Source: Spirodela intermedia (Eukaryota; Streptophyta; Magnoliopsida; Alismatales; Araceae). From it: 64,000 bases of DNA. The position numbers and the translations under genes were made by a program. The number at the start of each line of letters is the position of its first letter. Within the stretch, counting starts at the first letter, position 1. Below are positions 1-17,979 of this stretch, piece after piece. The stretch covers positions 6,344,501-6,408,500 of the forward strand of contig LR746273.1 in NCBI GenBank assembly GCA_902729315.2, written 5' to 3'. The notes below the pieces were generated by a model. That model made no database searches. It had not been told where the DNA came from and worked only from the letters and a program-made list of their open reading frames with translations.

Positions 1-263
1 TTCTCCGTCTTCTGTCTTCTCTCTCTAGAAAAACACCTCCCGCCGAAGAGCACGCCGGCCCTCTGCAAGATCCATTGAAAAAAAATCCCCCGGGGGGGGA
101 GGGTGGCTCGAAATGACTCGGTTTCCAGGAACTCTGAGAGTCAGAGAGAGAGAGAGAGAGTCGTGTTTCTCTCTCTATTCACAATGTTACTGCAAATCAT
201 TGATTAAATCAAGGGCTTTCAGCTCTCAAGCAAGGTGCATTGGATAAGCTCGTTCATGGATTA

Positions 264-294
<31 letters not shown>

Positions 295-817
295 GATATA
301 TATACGGATACATATGCATGTATACATACTCTCGCATGGAATTTATTATCAGCGGAAGCCATAAAAAGTAGAATATTGGGGTGTAATTTCTGTGACGGAA
401 TATTCTATAAAGATTCTTTCACATCGTGGGCGGAGAGAATCCTCGTGCGGCTGGAATAACTTCCGCTAACCTCGGGTTTCGAGCCACACGTGTACGCACG
501 TGTTGCATCGTGCATTTTGCGCGCATGTAGAGGTGCCACATGTGCACCTGGACTCTGACCACGCGGGCCCACTACGACGTGGTCGTCCTGTCACGACTCA
601 CAGCTCGAGGGATGTCAACGCGGGCGGGCCGGTCCGGGTCAGCCCGGTTTGTTTAACGGGCTTTTATGGGGATCGGACTTCGAAAGGTCCAGCCCGGCCC
701 GACCTGTTGCCAATCCTCTCTCTCTCTCTAGAAGTCCACAGACACCGGGTGGAGATTCCCACCAGAGACAGAAACCAGAGCAACCCATGAGAGGAAGCCT
801 TCAAGTCCCCCGCGAGC
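1..817. other. Intergenic DNA, no gene seen
   Basis: Contains short CT/GA runs (for example about 140-160 and 265-290) and a G/C-rich stretch at about 625-710 rich in CCCGG/GGCCC words. Open frames here are short, and the longest one (649-1242) runs antisense to the PPR gene. This is the 3' flank of the PPR gene; no homology was recognised. Confidence 0.5.
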
Positions 818-2807
818 TCAGCCGCCGGCGAAGAAAAAGTTACAGAGGCTCTCCTCCACAGGAACAGCCACCCCCTCGGAGTGGCATCTCTGCAATCTTC
901 TCCTCTCCTTGCGGAAGAATTCCGCATCTGTGTTCCTCCCCGCCATCTCCAGGCCGGATATCAGCACCTCGTATGTTCCCGCTGCGACGGGGACGCCTTC
1001 CTCTCTCATCTGAGAGAAGATCTCGAGCCCCTTCTCCACCTCCATCGACTGAAGATGAGCGTGGAGCAGGGCTGTGTAGGTTAGGGTATTCCGGTCAGCT
1101 GGGGAAGAAGATGCAGAAGAAGCAGCGGAAGAGAAGAGCTCGGTGGCGATGGCGGGCTTCCCCGCTCTCCCGAGCCTCAGCGTCAGCACCGAAGCGAGGT
1201 AAGCTCCAAGACTGTGACCCTTGCTCGCCATTTCTTCGGTGATCTTGAGGGCCTCTTGGAAGCGGCTGGATCTCATGAGCGGTCCCACCAGGGAGAGGTA
1301 CACGTGCCTCTCGAGCCTCTGTCCGAGTTGAACGCTGAGCTGGAATGCCAGCAGGGCGGTCGACAGGCTTTGACTCCTGCAGCTGGCCTGGATGATGGCG
1401 GCGTTGAGCTCCGCGCCAAGTTCCATCTTCAGCAGAATGATGCCCTCCAGCATGAGATTAATGGCGGCGAAGTTCCGCTTGCAGAGAAGGATGTTGATGA
1501 TGCCGCGGTCTATGCAGGAGTTGACATCGTTAATGGCGAGATCGGGGGTAGATCCTCCCATTACCCCGCTGCCCACGGAGGAGAGATGGGGGTTGACTTC
1601 CCGAAGAAGACGGTCGCTCTCGCCGGCCTTCCTCAAACACTCCAATGCCTCCAGAAAGATGGGGAGACGAAGAACGAGGGAGTTCTCCCTCATGTACCTG
1701 AGAACCTCGAACATGGCCGCCGTCTCTCCAAGCTTGGAACATTTCTGGACGAGGATGTTGCAGGTCGCCTTGTCGGGTTCCACTCCGGCTTTTCGCATCC
1801 TGTTCATGACTCCAAGCGCGGCGTCGAATTTACCTGCAGAATTCCAGAAAGGAGAACGAAATCAACCCCCAGATTTCTCTCCGCTTCTGCGTCTGAGTTC
1901 CTGTCGTCCGATGCCTGTTTTTGATTCTTAGTAGCAGAAGTGGATGGAAGAAGATCAACATGCAGAAGAATCTTGCTCACGTACAGAGAAATCTCGGTTC
2001 CAGATCCAGAAGTTAGGCCTTGCGGCGGATAATCGTTCGACCGATCATAGTACCTGATCCGGCGAGGTGATTTATCAGCACAGTGTATGTGTGGCAGGTG
2101 GGGGATAATCTCGCCTCAATCATTTCCCGATATATCGCGGAAGCTTCCCTCGGCCGGCCATGATCGAAGAGGACTTTCATGAACGCCGTGTAGGAGACCA
2201 CCGTGGGGTCGCACCCCGTCCTCCGCATCTCCTCCCACAGCCTGAGCGACGCTTCCAAGTCGCCGGCCTTGGCGTACCAGTGCAGCGCCGAAGTGTAGGT
2301 GGAGGCGTCGATCCTCAGCCCCTTCTCCTCCATCTCCCGGAACATGAACTCCATCGACGAGATCCTGCCGGCCTCCCCGAAGATGTCGAGCATGGTGGTG
2401 TAGGTGAAGTGATCGTGCTTGAATCCCCTCACCTGCGCTACCCAGAGGAAGAAGAGCCAGGCCTTCTCCATGGGAGGATGGCTCTTGAGGACCTGGTTCA
2501 CCGTGTAGGAGTCCCACTTGATCGGCAGCCCCCGGAGCTCCCCCAGAGCTTCCTCCCACGTCGAAGACCGCAGGATCCTTGACACGCCGGCGATGGTGTT
2601 CCTCATGTACGAAGCCTTCGGGGCTTCCTTCTCTGGCTTGCCGCCATCGCCCCCGCGGTTTCTAGGGTTTCCGGCGAGGGATCTCTTCGAGACCTTGGAT
2701 CCGGCGCGAGGTCGCAATTGCGGAAGGGAATGGATCCAGCTGCTGTAGATCTTCCTGGCGGCACGACCGATGGCGGCGACATCCCCGGCGAAGGCGACTG
2801 GCATCAA
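818..2807 (-). CDS. Pentatricopeptide repeat protein, EMB3111/At2g01390-like
   Basis: Two exons on the minus strand: 2807-2054 and 1833-818 (stop TGA at 820-818). The intron is GT-AG and splits a Gly codon (phase 1), joining ...HLAGSG to KFDAALGVMNRM. The predicted protein is 589 aa. The N-terminus is basic and Arg/Ser-rich, like an organelle transit peptide, and is followed by helical PPR units with typical phrases such as HDHFTYTTMLDIFGEAG, STYTSALHWYAKAGD, VVSYTAFMKVLFDHGR and LTYTALLHAHLQS. The C-terminal segment VEESLCNFFFAGG resembles the end of Arabidopsis At2g01390 (EMB3111), which I judge the closest homologue from memory. PPR proteins of this class bind organelle RNA and assist its processing or translation; the target here is unknown. 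The start chosen is the first Met of the open frame, and the exact start is uncertain. The gene diverges from the UPF0496 gene across an 800-bp interval. Confidence 0.88.
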
Positions 2808-3189
2808 AGGTGCGCCTCTCCGGCGGAGGAAGCGGCGGCGGCGGGGGAGTTGCAGAGGGGAGGGCTCGCCGCCGCCGCCGATGGGAAGAGGAGGCCGCAG
2901 TGGAACGCGGCAAGGAGTGGATCCTCAAGACTGGGTATCCGGCCCAGTTGATAACAGGGCCGAGCCCATTAACGGCCCAATTTTGTAAATAAAGATAATA
3001 TCGATAGAAAATATCCACTTAAATATTTTACCTCTCATTTGTGAGTATTTTCCTGGTTAAAGTATATTATCAATTTTTATTTTAAAATATTTAAACAAAA
3101 AATCGCAACAGTCCGTCTCCCAACCTACACTATCGTCAATTAGCTACTCAAATATTTATTCTATTATTATTTCTAAAATTATTACATAA

Positions 3190-3229
<40 letters not shown>

Positions 3230-3608
3230 TCATGACAATTTTTCTGGCATATTTTCTAGGAAGATATTCTATTATTATGATTATTATTTTGTAAAAGCCT
3301 GACAATGCACGAAGCCGCTAAGAAAGTGGTATCCAGCTTTAGTCTCTCTCTCTCTCTCCGCCATACTTCTCTACCAAGGATCTCCTCGTCCAAGAGCAGT
3401 GATCTGCTCTGAATGTGCTACCTGGGGATTCTTCTGGGCTCAGATCAGTGGAGAGGAGGTGATGATCAGAGGGCTCCATTTCTGGTTTCTACTCTGGAAA
3501 AGCTGAGAATGGAGTCCTCCAGGTGACCGGGATCTGTCTAAGTTCATCTCTTTTTGCCTCCCATTTGAGGTTAGGGCTCGAGCACTCTCCGAGAGGCCGG
3601 CGGCGGCT
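2808..3608. promoter_or_regulatory. Divergent promoter interval, PPR / UPF0496
   Basis: About 800 bp between two head-to-head start codons. The PPR-proximal part is GC-rich; the centre (about 2985-3310) is AT-rich and holds a perfect (GA)15 at 3195-3224. A short CT run lies at about 3343-3358 upstream of the UPF0496 start. GA/CT runs near transcription starts are common in plants. No TATA box was assigned with confidence. Confidence 0.45.
3195..3224. repeat. (GA)15 microsatellite
   Basis: Perfect GA dinucleotide run in the divergent promoter interval. Confidence 0.95.
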
Positions 3609-4763
3609 ATGGGGGCCTGTCTCAGCAAGAGGGCGGCGGCCCAGAACGTGGCCAACGGCGGCAATTCCGCAAGCAGAATGGAGGGCGAAGCTGGGTTGAG
3701 CTCGTATGAGGTGGCCTGCAGGCTCGATCCCGAGGTGAAGTCCTTCGATGCGACTCTCCAGCGGAGCACCAGCCGCGTAATCTCCGCCATTGCTGTAGAT
3801 GTCGATGTTCGATCTCTCTCCTTCGATTCCCTCAACGAGGTGACCAGATACCTGATCGAGATGAACCAGGAGGTCGTGAAGGTCATCCTCGAGAGGAGGA
3901 GGGATATCTGGAAGAATCCGAAGCTTCTCGATCTCGTCGAAGAGCACCTCAACAACAGCCTGCTGACACTGGAGTTCTGCGCCGCCATGGAGAAGTGCCT
4001 CAAGAAAGCTCGGGAAAGCCAGGAGATGCTCCACGTCGCCCTCCAGCGCTTTGAGGAGGCCGAGCAGGGAGATGGCGAGGAGCGTTACACGAAAATGTTG
4101 GAGGAGTTGAAGGATTTTAGGGCATCTGGGGACCCCTTCTCGGCCGAGTTCTTCAAGATGTTCCAATCGGTCTATCAACGGCAAATGTCAACGCTGGAGA
4201 AATTGCTGGTTAGCAAGAGTAAGCTCGACAAGAAGCTGAAGTCTGTCCGAGCCTGGAGGAAGGTCTCCTGGATAATCTTCGCGGCAACCTTTGCAGCCGT
4301 CCTGATCTGCTCCGTGGTGGCGGCGGCGGTGGCCGCGCCTCCAGTCTTGACGGCGCTGACTACCGCCGCTTCAGTCGCTCTGGGTTCCGCCGGAAAATGG
4401 TTTCACTCTCTCTGGAAGAACTACCAGGATGAAATTCAGAACCAGAAGGAGTTGGTCAACGCCATGAACACCGGAAGCTACATTGCGATCAAGGACCTAG
4501 AAAACATCCGCGCTCTGGTCGCCCAGCTGGAGATTCAGATCGATCACCTGGTTCGTGCTGCTGGGTTTACCCTCATGGACCAGGAGGCCATGAGATTCGG
4601 CGTCGAGGAGATCAAAACGAAGCTGGGCAAGTACACTAAGAGCATTGAGGATTTGGGTGAGAAGGCTGAGAGGTCCAGCGCAGAGATCAAGAGGGTGAGG
4701 AGTCTTCTCTTGCGGAGGATCATCGCAACCAAAGAGAGATCAAAAGTCTTCCTCCTCTGCTAA
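3609..4763 (+). CDS. UPF0496 (DUF677) family membrane protein
   Basis: Single-exon gene, 384 aa. It starts MGACLS, so Gly2 with Cys4 could be myristoylated/palmitoylated. The N-terminal two thirds is helical and charged, with blocks such as SLNEVTRYLIEMNQEVVKVI (about 74-93), NPKLLDLVEEHLNNSLLTLEFC and the DPFSAEFF motif (175-182). A hydrophobic region at about 220-262 could form one or two membrane spans. The tail is coiled-coil-like and ends KVFLLC. Length and motif order match the plant UPF0496 proteins (At2g18630/At4g34320 and rice UPF0496 type). Biochemical function is unknown for the family; membrane association is an inference. The same reading frame has no earlier Met, and the homologous N-terminus supports this start. 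Confidence 0.9.
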   Translation: MGACLSKRAAAQNVANGGNSASRMEGEAGLSSYEVACRLDPEVKSFDATLQRSTSRVISAIAVDVDVRSLSFDSLNEVTRYLIEMNQEVVKVILERRRDIWKNPKLLDLVEEHLNNSLLTLEFCAAMEKCLKKARESQEMLHVALQRFEEAEQGDGEERYTKMLEELKDFRASGDPFSAEFFKMFQSVYQRQMSTLEKLLVSKSKLDKKLKSVRAWRKVSWIIFAATFAAVLICSVVAAAVAAPPVLTALTTAASVALGSAGKWFHSLWKNYQDEIQNQKELVNAMNTGSYIAIKDLENIRALVAQLEIQIDHLVRAAGFTLMDQEAMRFGVEEIKTKLGKYTKSIEDLGEKAERSSAEIKRVRSLLLRRIIATKERSKVFLLC

Positions 4764-5617
4764 CCCAATGGCTGACTATGAATTGCTCCTCATCTTCCAA
4801 GTAGTTGACCCGCCCCCCCAAAAAAAAAAACCCAGTTCATCAGGATTGCCAAATCTGTATTTTCACTAATTAAGTTATAATAATCGGCACTTAGCTTTTA
4901 TGATCTTCCTGGTGAACTTCCTAATCTGCTTCGAGTCTCTTCTTCTGCATTGCTGCTGCTTGATGTGACTTGCTGAGATTCTATCTCGCTTGTGATGTAA
5001 TTAAACTAGATATCAGGGTTTTATTGCACTTCCTTCTTTGATCTTACGTGGCATGATTTGATTTGTGGATGTGGAGTTGCGCGTGGCACTCTGCGTTCTA
5101 GGGGCCCTGTCTTCGTGAAAAGTGCACGTGCAAGCCCATGCAGTGCCAATTCACACGCTCTCGGTACATTCCGATAAGTGAAGCTATCTCTACCGTCCGT
5201 TAATCGAGAGAATGTTGGCCGTGGATTTACTAGGCCAACATCATCTTGACCGTCGGCGTTTTCACATCGACGCGTCGGAACCCTATTGGTCAAACCTAGA
5301 AATAAAATAAAACGAGGAAATGAAGAAATTGAGAAAAATACGAGGTCGCTCTCTGAGCTTCTGTGCTGGGTTTTTCTCGGCAGCTCTATCTCTCTCTGTC
5401 TGTGCTTTTCCCAACTCCCATTATCGCCGGATTCGCGGGTTTTCTTGGTCCTCCTCGCTGTTTGAAGCAGAAAATTCCGAATCTGCTTCGATGTGTTGCA
5501 TGTCCGTGGGATTCGTCCCCGAGATCTCTTTTATTTCTTCCGTTTGAAATACCTGCCGTAGAGAAGAGTAGCAGCAGGGGAGGATCGGCGATGGAGACGA
5601 CGATTCGAAGGTGAAAA
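4764..5617 (+). promoter_or_regulatory. UPF0496 3' flank, then promoter and 5' leader of the AFR-like gene
   Basis: The first part (to about 5030) is AT-rich and likely holds the 3' UTR of the upstream gene. The rest leads into the AFR-like gene. A GTGCACGTGC stretch at about 5121-5130 contains an ACGT core. The leader carries at least one short upstream ORF at 5591-5614. The longer open frame at 5320-5547 is probably leader sequence, not a gene. Confidence 0.4.
5591..5614 (+). promoter_or_regulatory. Seven-codon upstream ORF before the AFR-like start
   Basis: ATG at 5591 is followed by six further codons (peptide METTIRR) and TGA at 5612-5614. The main ATG is at 5618, only three bases later. 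If the leader includes this uORF, ribosomes must reinitiate or leaky-scan, so it may set translation of the downstream gene. The uORF is seen directly; its use is inferred. Confidence 0.5.
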
Positions 5618-8586
5618 ATGTTGGAAGCAGGGAAAAGCTCTTCGGTGAATGGCGGGAACGGCCGGGAGCAGAGCTGCTGGGACAACGGCGAGGAGGAGGT
5701 CTCCGCGCTGTCGAGGCACACCAAAGTGGTCGTGACCGGGAACAACCGGACGAAGTCGGTGCTAGTGGGTCTCCATGGAGTCGTCAAGTCCGTCGGGCTC
5801 GGCGGCTGGCATTGGCTGGTAATTTCCCTTTGACAGTTCTTTTCATACGAGGGAAAATGCGGCTTGCTGGATTGTAATTTGCATGATCCCCCGGGCTATT
5901 GCGATCTTCTCGACGTCTTTGGATAATCTAGAAACTGATCTTCGTTTGCGGGTTTCTGTCGTGATGTCGTGGAATATTTGTTTTTATGTTGCGGCAGCTA
6001 TCCTGAATTCTCCATCTAGTGTAATTCACCTAGCCGGGAAAATTATCTGTGGAATTATTCTTTTTCTTATGGCAAACCTCCGTCATGTCATCTGCATGTG
6101 CCTTCCCATGGTGAGTTCTTTTCCTGTACGATGATTGGGGTACTCTCTGGCTCCCCTATTATTGTTCTTGCACGTGAATAATCGCACTAGGTCGCCATTT
6201 CTATTAAATAGCTTTAATTTTTTTTTCCCTTATCTTGTTATCTTAAATAGCTCTAATTTTTTTCCCTGATCGTGACCTTCATCTTCTTTCAATTTTGATT
6301 TCTTGTTATCTCGTCGGATAGTCTCCATATTCTGTGTTATTCACGGCAATACTTTATTCCTGAGAAGGAATTATTCTTTCGACAATCCCTGATCTAATCA
6401 ATTTATTTTTTTTTATAGTTTTTTTTAAATCCATTTTTCTAGGTTCTGGTTCTCTCGATATATTGCACTCTTATGCAAAGTCTATGGCTTTTTTCGTTTG
6501 ATTCGATATTGATTTTGATTTGCACTATTTTTTAATTTTCATGTTTAGTTTGGTAGTTGTGTGTGTCTCTCTCTGGAAGTGTCATAATTATGCCTTTTAT
6601 TCTGAGAATCTGCTTGTTTTGGTAAATATTTTGATGTCAGACAGAATTTTATATTATTTTTGACGAAAGTCAGTCCTTGATTTGGTGAATTGGGCCCATT
6701 TACTGGTTTATATCCTTTACTTCAGGATTTACCATTAATTATGCATGAGGAGTTGCTTGTGTTATACGTTTTTAATGTCATATTTACTATTTCTTTGACG
6801 GCTGGATCATTCTTTTTCTTTATTGTACACCGAAAGATCAACATCTTTCATGGCAGAGAAGTTCCCAGTTTTCCTTCTTTTGGATGACATGGATAGCTCA
6901 CCTCTCGAATCCATTCTGTTGACTTTCTCTTCAGAAATGCTGACAGAAGAGGAAACTATACTTTACTGAGTACCCGATGTGTGGCTTCTATCGATAACTG
7001 GGTTTGGAGCTCCCATGGTTGTGGACTGATGACTGGGTTTCTGGCTTGTGTACGATCCTCTCCAGGATGAGCCCTCTGAGTCAGAAACTTTGTGCTGCTT
7101 GATATATCTCCTCTAACACGCTTGAATAATACCTGTTAAGTCGGGGGGGGTTGGGGGGGGGGGGTGGTTTGGGGTTTAGTTTATGTGATCGTGGTTGTTA
7201 AACTGGATTCATCTCCCTTTGTTCGTCTCATAAGCCCAAGTCTTATATTTCATTTTATTGATTAAAGTTTTATATTTTCATATTATTGACTTTACCTTTC
7301 CTTTTATATCGTCATTTAATGTATCTTTCTCTCTCTAGTCTAGGAAATCTCTGTAATGAGAGAATAAGTCTAATCCCACAGAGTTATTTTGATCCATATT
7401 TTCCGTGATTTTTTTTTCCAGTTTTGAATCATATGATGCCTCAAATATCATTTTATGGAAGTGATGGTGGGCTGTGTATATTTGAGAATGCAGGTTCTGA
7501 CCAATGGCATTGAGGTGAAGCTGCAGAGAAATGCTCTTAGTGTGATTGAAGCTCCAACTGGCCGCGAGGAGGATGATGAGATGGGTGTCGAGTGGAATGG
7601 CTCTGACGTGGGTGCGTATGGTTTTGACTTTCTTCTATGATTTTTTAATGGGATGTAGGAGTTTGGTATGTCACTCATCCAATCAGAGTTTGTCTGCTAC
7701 ATTACATCTGTTGGAAGGATCTTGGACAAAACTCTTGAAGCAGGGACTCTTCTTTACCATGAACAATATGAATATTATTATTGTTATGATTGTGATAGTT
7801 ACTACATCATCATCTCCTCATGAGATCTTTGACAATTCCTTCTCTTCTATTCAATCCCTCAGCTTCTGAGTGCACTCAGAGGTCCCCAAGACAGAAGCAC
7901 AAGTCACCCAGAACCATGGGCTCATCCAACCGGACCCTCAGCCCGTCTCATTCCTGTGGTTCTCAACCCAAGGGACCCACCACTTCATCAGACTGGCCCA
8001 CCACAGTATGTAAAGCATATGCCCCTTGCTCCTCCAATCTGTTTGCTTCTAATTCTGGAATTATTTTTTCTATTTATCTGAATTTTATTTTTATTTTTTA
8101 TGGGTTCATGTTTATCTTCATCTCTGACTTCTTCATGGGTAATGCGAAAGATTTCCTTTTTTGGGTGCAGAGAGTTGACCTAGGCAAGCTCAAGACGACG
8201 GCGCTGTGGAGATACTGGAGGCATTTCAATCTCGTGAGATCTCCACCGCCCATATCGAATGTGATTACTCTGCATCCGATTATCTTCTGACGGGGTGTGT
8301 GCCTCTTCTCTTTGGTCCTCGTGGCAGGTGGGCCCGGCCCCCGGTCCCACACTCTCCAAGGAGCAGCTGATCATGGCCGTCCAGAGGCATTTCACGTCGC
8401 AGGTACCATACCACACACCAGCTGGCCCTCCCCTTCCCTGCCCACTGACTGGATCAAGTCAAATCGCTGACTTTTTTCTCCAAAAAGCAATTGGATGAGC
8501 TGCAGGTGATCGCAGGGTTCATCCAAGCAGCAAGGCGGCTCAGGCGGGCCTGCACCCCGTTGACCAGCAGCTCGACCCACAGCTGA
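5618..8586 (+). CDS. SAP30-related HDAC complex subunit, AFR1/AFR2-like
   Basis: Six exons: 5618-5818, 7494-7611, 7863-8005, 8171-8233, 8328-8402 and 8488-8586 (stop 8584-8586). All borders are GT-AG and phases match. The predicted protein is 232 aa. Residues about 30-85 carry HTKVVVTGNNRTKSVLVGL and TNGIEVKLQRNALSVIEAPTG, the hallmark block of the family. A Ser/Pro-rich linker (about 107-154) follows. The C-terminus (about 155-222) is the Sin3-binding domain, with LWRYWRHFNL, PTLSKEQLIMAVQRHFTSQ and LDELQVIAGFIQAA. Arabidopsis AFR1/AFR2 (At1g75060/At1g19330) are SAP30-like components of Sin3-type histone deacetylase complexes that repress genes such as FT; the same role is inferred here. The last acceptor (CAAAAAG) is weak but gives the expected Q-QLDELQ junction. 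Intron 1 is about 1.7 kb. Confidence 0.9.
7143..7174 (+). repeat. G-rich run in intron 1 of the AFR-like gene
   Basis: Eight G, two T, twelve G, then shorter GG and GGGG runs within about 30 bases. Such a string could fold as a G-quadruplex in RNA or DNA; sequencing slippage could affect its length. Confidence 0.6.
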
Positions 8587-9024
8587 CCCGGATCCACTCT
8601 GCTGGCCCACACCTTATCTTGATGATGGCTCTCTGTATCTGCTATGGCTGTGATGGGTAGAACCCTAATTAGCTACTGACTGAGTGACTTCATGAGGAGC
8701 TGCTGGGCTATCCCTTCAGCCTTTTCTCCTCTCTCTCCTCTCTCCTCTCTCCTCTCCTCGTAAAATTAGATATCAATATATAATAATTAAGATCTATGAC
8801 AGCACTTGGTGGGCCGGATGTCGTCTGGAACTTGGGCTCATTTCTCTGCCCATTTCATCTTTCTCTCTCTAAATTATTTGGTATTTGTGCAAAATGTCAA
8901 TACTCTGGGGACTGGGAGTTCGGCGTGAGAAATGGATTTTTGTGATAAACCCCCTCTGACAGGGTCGTCCCGCCGCGGCCGGCTCCCCTATAAAAACCGG
9001 CGGGAAATGGGAAGGGGCTTTCGA
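8587..9024 (+). promoter_or_regulatory. Short intergenic gap, AFR-like to METTL4-like
   Basis: Only 438 bp separate the stop of the AFR-like gene from the METTL4-like start. It must hold a 3' UTR, with a CT-rich stretch at about 8727-8760 and TATATAATAATTA at about 8777-8789, plus the next promoter. No further gene seen. Confidence 0.4.

Positions 9025-12510
<3,486 letters not shown>

Positions 12511-12552
<42 letters not shown>
12511..12552. repeat. (CT)21 microsatellite
   Basis: Perfect CT run starting six bases after the METTL4-like stop codon, so it lies in the 3' UTR. Confidence 0.95.
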
Positions 12553-12556
<4 letters not shown>

Positions 12557-12621
12557 TCTCTATCTGTCTTTATCTCCTCTATATATATGTGTGTGTATTT
12601 CTCTCCTCTATGTTAGCCCAA

Positions 12622-13082
12622 TATTGTTGAAAATATTAATTATATTCTTAGGCTCAATGGCACAAATTGCAAGACGTATTATGACAACATTATGATTGTT
12701 ATGTGTGTCATTGCTCTGGATCTTGGATTGATCTAATCGGATGAGTCTTGCGATCATGAAATATGTCATTCTAGAAGTTATTAAAAGTTCTTTAAAAAAT
12801 TGAGAAAATTTTTGTCAAGATCATATTTGTTTCAACCTTATCATTTTTGGTAAATCTTTTCTCAATTTCTTTAATAATTTTTTCGATTGTTGTGACTTTT
12901 TCAGACATAATGCCTTTGAAGGGTTCTAAAATGACACATTCTAGGACTTGTGTGCCTAGATCGAATTGAATTATGTAATATTAATTGGTTGATCAACCCT
13001 TAACCCAAGAATTGACACACTTTCTCAAACTTTATGTCATTGAGCATAAGAATATAATTAATATTAACATAAATATCAACAC
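12622..13082. mobile_element. Fold-back / MITE-like inverted-repeat element (candidate)
   Basis: The arm at about 12631-12659 is the near-perfect reverse complement of about 13038-13065 (shared core ATTAATTATATTCTTA against TAAGAATATAATTAAT). Weaker inverted similarity continues inward, for example GTGTGTCATT and ATGTCATTCTAGAA. The ends read TGTTGA... and ...TCAACA. No target-site duplication was seen and there is no coding potential. It could be a non-autonomous DNA element or a decayed LTR with palindromic ends. Confidence 0.4.
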
Positions 13083-13174
13083 CATAACTTAAAATTGTAC
13101 ATAGTCAATATGATAAAACCTCTCATATGTTTCAAATAGTAATGATGGTGTCATCTCTTGTAATGTTATGCCCA

Positions 13175-13723
13175 AATGGTTGTTCTCCCTCCCTATGCTC
13201 GATGGCCCACCCGTATAGCGAAATGGCCCAATCTATGGGGCATATGGCCTATGTTTCCCCGTCGGTTCTCAAATGAATGGGAACCACCTTCTGTTCTGCC
13301 CTTCCTTTTGACGATAGCAAAGGGGGGAAAAGGGCAGTTCCTCATGCTCACGTTGGGCCACACCAAAAGGGCCGTTTTGGTGTGCATATCAGTGTTCTCA
13401 CTGTTTCACACCATTGCCCTGTTACTACACAGCTTGCACAGCCTTTGAGCTTGCTTGTGGCGGCCCTAGAGCTACACGGGTGTTAAACACCCTTGGAGTC
13501 CATCTACAACATCCCTGGAGCCACATGGCATGCCACATCAAACGCTTGTGGGACTCATGGCCCATTTGGATGCTTAGAGCCCAGTTGACTTCTTCACAGT
13601 CTGTGCATCTAACTCTTATTCCTTCACTTTTATTTTCAAATATCATATATAACTCCAAGAGACAAAATATTAATTATAGCACATTATTTTTTAAAACTCA
13701 ACATAAACTTTGCTCTGATACCA
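13175..13723 (-). mobile_element. Retroelement-like segment with tRNA-iMet primer-binding site
   Basis: GCTCTGATACCA at 13712-13723 is the exact reverse complement of the plant retrotransposon primer-binding site TGGTATCAGAGC, so an LTR should lie to its right and the internal region to its left on the minus strand. The purine-rich complement of about 13185-13195 could be a polypurine tract. The internal stretch is short and has no recognisable gag or pol, so this could be a TRIM-like or deleted element. LTR copies were not confirmed. Confidence 0.4.

Positions 13724-17979
<4,256 letters not shown>

Noticed and set aside
649-1242. 197-residue plus-strand open frame
   Set aside because: It is largely antisense to the PPR exon, has no recognisable domain and is Arg/Ser/Pro-rich as expected from GC-rich antisense.
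3489-4184. 231-residue minus-strand open frame
   Set aside because: Antisense shadow of the UPF0496 gene; no domain and no independent signals.
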